A DNA stretch of 10,023 nucleotides. Origin: CAYVBJ01 sp964415185 (GTDB lineage: Bacteria > Bacteroidota > Rhodothermia > Balneolales > Balneolaceae). The stretch is from the NCBI GenBank assembly GCA_964415185.1, contig CAYPZI010000109.1, positions 1 to 10,023 of the forward strand, in the 5' to 3' direction. This document shows, piece after piece, positions 7,538 through 10,023 of the stretch (its first letter is position 1; every line of letters begins with the position of its first letter). A program made the translations under genes and the position numbers. Under the pieces are notes generated by a model. The model saw only the letters and a list, made by a program, of their open reading frames with translations, ran no database searches and was not told the origin of the DNA.

Positions 7538-7558
7538 GAGTTTTCAGTTTTGCGTTTT
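7538..7558 (-). repeat. Right inverted repeat flanking the four-helix-bundle gene
   Basis: This is the reverse-complement partner of 7067-7087, with 18 of 21 positions identical; two of the three mismatches are G/C swaps. It lies 11 bases beyond the stop codon of the MacA-like gene. In a transcript reading leftward the two arms could pair and enclose the whole small gene. Confidence 0.6.
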
Positions 7559-7569
7559 GCCTTGCTGGC

Positions 7570-8820
7570 TTACTCCAAAACCAACACATCATTATCCCCA
7601 AACGTGGCGTAGCTTGAGGTGATGACTTTATCGCCCGGCCTGAGGCCTTCGAGTACTTCGAAATACTGCGGGTTACCCCTTCCAAGCCGGATTGGCTGAC
7701 GCACAGCCAGCTCATTATTTTCTTCAATTTTGAATATCCAATTACCACCGGTTGACTGGTAGAAACCACCCCGCTCCAGCAACAGGGCCTCGGCCGGGGC
7801 ATCAAGCTCAAGCCGGATACGGGCCGTCTGGCCCCGCCGTAAACCGGTTGGCATTTCACTTGTGAAAAGAAGGTCAACCTGGAACTGGCCATCCCTCACA
7901 CCCGGGAAAACCCGGTTAATCACCAGTTCGTGGGTTTCACCGGCAAAAGTAAAACTGCCCCTGAGTCCCATAGTAACTCGGGCAAGATAAAATTCGTCGA
8001 TATTGGCCCGCACTTTAAACTCATCCATTACATCAACCTGCCCGATATTTTCACCTTGTGAAATCAGCTGTCCCTGCTGAAGTTCAATGGTGGTGAGCTG
8101 GCCATCGATAGGTGCAGTAATGATGAGATTATCAAGAATTTGCTGAACACCATCCAGGCTTCGCCACATGCGTTGTTCGGAGTTATCGAGCTGTTCGAGC
8201 TGAGTAATCATCTGAAGCGAATCTTTTCTGAATGACTCGCTGTTTAACATAAACCGTTCCTTCTGGTAAAGATAATTTTGCCGGGTTTCCTCAAACTGCT
8301 GCTTTGAAATGGCACCGTCTTCATAAAGAATACTGTCTCTTTCATAGCGGGGAGTGAGCCTGTCAAGTTCTGTCTTTGCACTTGCAAGCTGTTCCCTGAG
8401 CCGCAGATGATTCTGTTCAAGGTTCAGGCGTGAATTGCGCACGTTGTTAATCTGGTCGTAGATACTGGCCTCCTGCTGCATAACATTGAGCTGAAGGCTG
8501 GAATTACTGAGTACCACAATTGTATCGCCGGCCTCAACCATTGCACCCGATTCCAGGTATACATCCTGTACAACTCCTCCTTCAACGGCATCAAGAAAAT
8601 TTGTGCGGATCGGTTGTACGGAGCCTGTAATATCAATGAACTCCTGGAATCCTCCCTCTTCCACCTCATAGATGGATAGCCTTTCTCGATCTACATTTAA
8701 TCGCGATCTTGAGTCCATCCATACAAAGCTGTATAAAAACATTGCCACTATCGTTATTCCGGCAATAATAGCCCCGATCAGTTTCGGGGTAATTTTTTTC
8801 TTCTCTATTTTTCTGTCCAT
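7570..8820 (-). CDS. MacA-like periplasmic adaptor (HlyD/RND-type membrane-fusion protein)
   Basis: The 416-residue protein would bridge an inner-membrane MacB-type transporter to an outer-membrane exit duct or the envelope. A short basic cytoplasmic tail (1-12) is followed by one membrane anchor (about 14-33), so the protein is tethered rather than a lipoprotein. A first lipoyl half lies near 72-105, followed by a long alpha-helical coiled-coil hairpin (about 107-230, rich in Gln, Glu, Leu and Arg). The second lipoyl half is near 233-265 (IITAPIDGQL), the beta-barrel domain near 267-340 (GLRRGQTARIRL), and a membrane-proximal domain runs to the end (GLRPGDKVITSSYATF). The hairpin is longer than the minimum in RND adaptors, as in MacA-like proteins. 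It is the first gene after a strong sigma-54 promoter and should head the transcript that includes the ATPase. A weak GGA lies just before the ATG. Substrate unknown. Confidence 0.93.
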   Translation of the reverse strand: MDRKIEKKKITPKLIGAIIAGITIVAMFLYSFVWMDSRSRLNVDRERLSIYEVEEGGFQEFIDITGSVQPIRTNFLDAVEGGVVQDVYLESGAMVEAGDTIVVLSNSSLQLNVMQQEASIYDQINNVRNSRLNLEQNHLRLREQLASAKTELDRLTPRYERDSILYEDGAISKQQFEETRQNYLYQKERFMLNSESFRKDSLQMITQLEQLDNSEQRMWRSLDGVQQILDNLIITAPIDGQLTTIELQQGQLISQGENIGQVDVMDEFKVRANIDEFYLARVTMGLRGSFTFAGETHELVINRVFPGVRDGQFQVDLLFTSEMPTGLRRGQTARIRLELDAPAEALLLERGGFYQSTGGNWIFKIEENNELAVRQPIRLGRGNPQYFEVLEGLRPGDKVITSSYATFGDNDVLVLE

Positions 8821-8857
8821 TTCCGTTCTAAAAATCTGAAATTTAGTAAATCAACCA

Positions 8858-8873
8858 AGCAAGCTGTGTGCCA
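8858..8873 (-). promoter_or_regulatory. Sigma-54 (-24/-12) promoter of the MacA-like operon
   Basis: On the minus strand the sequence reads TGGCAC-ACAGC-TTGCT, which matches the RpoN consensus TGGCAC-N5-TTGCW at every defined base. The -12 GC is at 8859-8860, which places the transcription start near 8847-8848 and leaves a leader of about 27 bases before the ATG at 8820. Sigma-54 promoters need an AAA+ activator, and one is encoded divergently 340 bp away. Confidence 0.9.
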
Positions 8874-9003
8874 AAGAATATTTGTGACTCGTATAATGAT
8901 ATTAATCTATAGAATAAATCAGCCGGATTCCATTTAACAGAGGTTATCTTTCGCTTCCGTGCCTTTATAAATATAAACTCTTGTAAGGGAAAAAATGAGC
9001 AAA

Positions 9004-9042
9004 ATTGTGCGATATAATACATAAATTGTTCGAAATCGAACA
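9004..9042. promoter_or_regulatory. Probable enhancer (upstream activator site) with dyad plus half-site
   Basis: TGTTCGA-AA-TCGAACA at 9027-9042 is a perfect 7-bp-arm dyad. A related half-site ATTGTGCGATAT at 9004-9015 matches ATTGTTCGAAAT at 9025-9036 in 10 of 12 positions, and the copies are offset by 21 bp, about two helical turns. The dyad centre is about 186 bp upstream of the predicted sigma-54 start, within the usual enhancer range. I infer that this is the binding site of the adjacent NtrC-type regulator; the DNA-binding domain of that protein lies outside the window. Confidence 0.6.
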
Positions 9043-9093
9043 CCTTGATTCAAAATATGCCCTTAATTTCATTAGCAAATTCAATGAGGCAGT

Positions 9094-9109
9094 GGGTATG
9101 AATGTTGCA
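9094..9109 (+). promoter_or_regulatory. Weak sigma-54-like promoter facing the activator gene
   Basis: GGGTAT-GAATG-TTGCA keeps the invariant GG-N10-GC spacing and has a perfect -12 half (TTGCA), but its -24 half matches TGGCAC poorly. The predicted start would be near 9120, about 41 bp before the GTG at 9161, and the dyad at 9027-9042 would lie some 85 bp upstream of it. Autoactivation is possible, but a chance match is a real alternative. Confidence 0.35.
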
Positions 9110-9160
9110 TAGGTTATGTGATAAATAAATTATTATCTAAATAAAATTGAGTAGAAAAAA

Positions 9161-10023
9161 GTGAATGCTGGTAATGATAATGTAAGAATACTGATTGTTG
9201 ATGATGACAGGGATGTATTGAATGCAGCCCGGCTATTGCTAAAGCAACATTTTCAACAAATTGATGTTGAGCCCGACCCTTCAGGTATCAGGGAATTGCT
9301 AAAAGAGAGTGGGTATGACGCCGTATTGCTTGATATGAATTTCACAGGCGATTACAGCAGTGGCGAAGAGGGCTTCAAGTGGATGAAAATCATAAAAGAA
9401 ATTGATCCGTCACTTTCGGTAATCTTAATCACGGCCTATGCCGATGTAGACAAGGCTGTCCGTGCCATGAAATTCGGTGCCACCGATTTTGTAATGAAAC
9501 CCTGGCAAAATGAGAAGCTCAAAATCACGGTGGAAAATGCTGTCCGCCTTACACGTTCCAAAAGAGAAATCAACTCACTCAGGGCCACACAAAGTGAACT
9601 GGGCCGGCAACTGGATCAAAATTACCAGTCGATGATTGGGCAAAGCCAAGCCATTCAGAAAGTGTTTGAGACAATTGAAAAAGTAGCTCCTACCGATGCC
9701 AATGTGCTTATTCTCGGGGAAAACGGCACTGGCAAGGAGCTGGTTGCGAGGGCACTTCACAAACGCTCATCCCGGAAAACGGGTGTTTTTATTAATGTCG
9801 ACATGGGAGCGATTCCGGACAGCCTTGCCGAAAGTGAACTTTTCGGACATAAAAAAGGCTCATTTACAGGTGCAATATCCGATAAGCCGGGAAGGTTCGA
9901 AGTAGCTGCCGGTGGAACCTTGTTTTTGGATGAAATCGGAAATACGCCGATAAGCCTGCAGCCAAAACTGTTATCGGTACTCGAATCCGGGCAAATTTTG
10001 AAGGTAGGGGCTACAAAACCGGT
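9161..10023 (+). CDS. Sigma-54-dependent response regulator, NtrC family (3' end outside window)
   Basis: The 287 codons present encode a receiver domain joined to an AAA+ sigma-54 activation domain. The receiver has the acidic cluster VDDD (13-16), phospho-acceptor Asp58 in LLDMNF, Thr91 in LITAYAD and Lys113 in VMKPW, so it should be phosphorylated by a histidine kinase. A short extra loop (GDYSSGEEG) follows Asp58. A helical linker (about 125-155) leads to the AAA+ domain: Walker A GENGTGKE (186-193), the sigma-54 contact loop GSFTGA (233-238, a common GAFTGA variant) and Walker B TLFLDEIG (253-260). The sensor regions, arginine finger and HTH domain lie beyond the edge. An in-frame stop at 9152-9154 leaves GTG at 9161 as the first usable start, seven codons before the first receiver strand. 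The ATG at 9165 is out of frame. It is divergent from the sigma-54-promoted MacA-like operon, which it probably activates. Confidence 0.95.
   Translation, partial: MNAGNDNVRILIVDDDRDVLNAARLLLKQHFQQIDVEPDPSGIRELLKESGYDAVLLDMNFTGDYSSGEEGFKWMKIIKEIDPSLSVILITAYADVDKAVRAMKFGATDFVMKPWQNEKLKITVENAVRLTRSKREINSLRATQSELGRQLDQNYQSMIGQSQAIQKVFETIEKVAPTDANVLILGENGTGKELVARALHKRSSRKTGVFINVDMGAIPDSLAESELFGHKKGSFTGAISDKPGRFEVAAGGTLFLDEIGNTPISLQPKLLSVLESGQILKVGATKP

Larger units (their letters stand above)
7067..7558. mobile_element. Putative small inserted cassette carrying the four-helix-bundle gene
   Basis: The 492-bp segment is bounded by 21-nt imperfect inverted repeats, is markedly more AT-rich than the adjacent adaptor and ATPase genes, and separates two genes that are usually nearly contiguous. 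Its only gene encodes an S23-type four-helix-bundle protein, a family known from intervening sequences inserted in 23S rRNA of Leptospira and relatives. I see no transposase and no unambiguous target-site duplication, so it could also be a relic or an ordinary intergenic gene. Boundaries are those of the repeats. Confidence 0.4.
8821..9160. other. Divergent control region between MacA-like and sigma-54 activator genes
   Basis: This AT-rich 340-bp region contains a strong leftward sigma-54 promoter, an upstream dyad with an additional related half-site, and a weaker rightward sigma-54-like element, each listed separately. I see no RNA gene and no convincing protein gene. A 66-codon reading frame on the minus strand overlaps the promoter and shows no family features. 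Confidence 0.7.

Noticed and set aside
7103..7558. Diversity-generating retroelement suggested by the bAvd-like S23 fold
   Set aside because: No reverse transcriptase, template repeat or variable repeat is present in the window.
8843..9043. 66-codon minus-strand reading frame in the control region
   Set aside because: It overlaps the sigma-54 promoter and the enhancer dyad, has no family motif, and has the composition of translated AT-rich intergenic DNA.
9165..9185. Six-codon reading frame (ATG CTG GTA ATG ATA ATG TAA) overlapping the start of the activator
   Set aside because: It is out of frame with the activator and very short; the repeated ATG triplets come from low-complexity sequence, and no leader-peptide feature is visible.

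Overview
The window looks like a chromosomal stretch from a Bacteroidota or Balneolota-type bacterium. The reasons are: moderately AT-rich DNA; genes that mostly lack a Shine-Dalgarno sequence and start after AT-rich leaders; a roughly 780-residue double-FtsX ABC permease of a kind that abounds in that group; a free-standing four-helix-bundle (S23-type) gene; and an NtrC-type regulator with a sigma-54 promoter. The phylum is inferred from style and gene content, not from a marker gene.

Layout. (1) 23-2374, minus: a large MacB/FtsX-type permease with no ATPase beside it. (2) 2375-2980: a 606-bp divergent intergenic region with two compact inverted repeats and several small palindromes. (3) 2981-5225, plus: an ammonium transporter (amt), a bulged-stem terminator, then a small outer-membrane barrel protein of the TorF/Gcw_chp type. 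(4) 8820-5271, minus: a probable four-gene transcript in the order MacA-like periplasmic adaptor, four-helix-bundle protein, LolD/MacB-type ATPase, GT-A-fold glycosyltransferase. (5) 8821-9160: a divergent control region. (6) 9161 to the right edge, plus: the first 287 codons of an NtrC-family sigma-54 activator that starts with GTG.

How it fits together. The strongest regulatory signal is a near-perfect sigma-54 promoter (TGGCAC-N5-TTGCT) 38 bp before the MacA-like start. A 16-bp dyad, TGTTCGA-AA-TCGAACA, lies about 186 bp upstream of the predicted transcription start and is a plausible enhancer for the adjacent activator. A weaker GG-N10-GC element faces the activator gene, so the dyad might serve both directions. 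The simplest model is a two-component, sigma-54-controlled export or envelope-stress operon whose permease is not in the same transcript. The only permease in the window is the separate gene at the left end.

The four-helix-bundle gene sits between the adaptor and the ATPase, is clearly more AT-rich than its neighbours, and is bracketed by 21-nt imperfect inverted repeats (18/21). It looks like a small inserted cassette. The amt plus outer-membrane protein pair suggests ammonium uptake across both membranes; no PII (GlnK) gene is present in the window.
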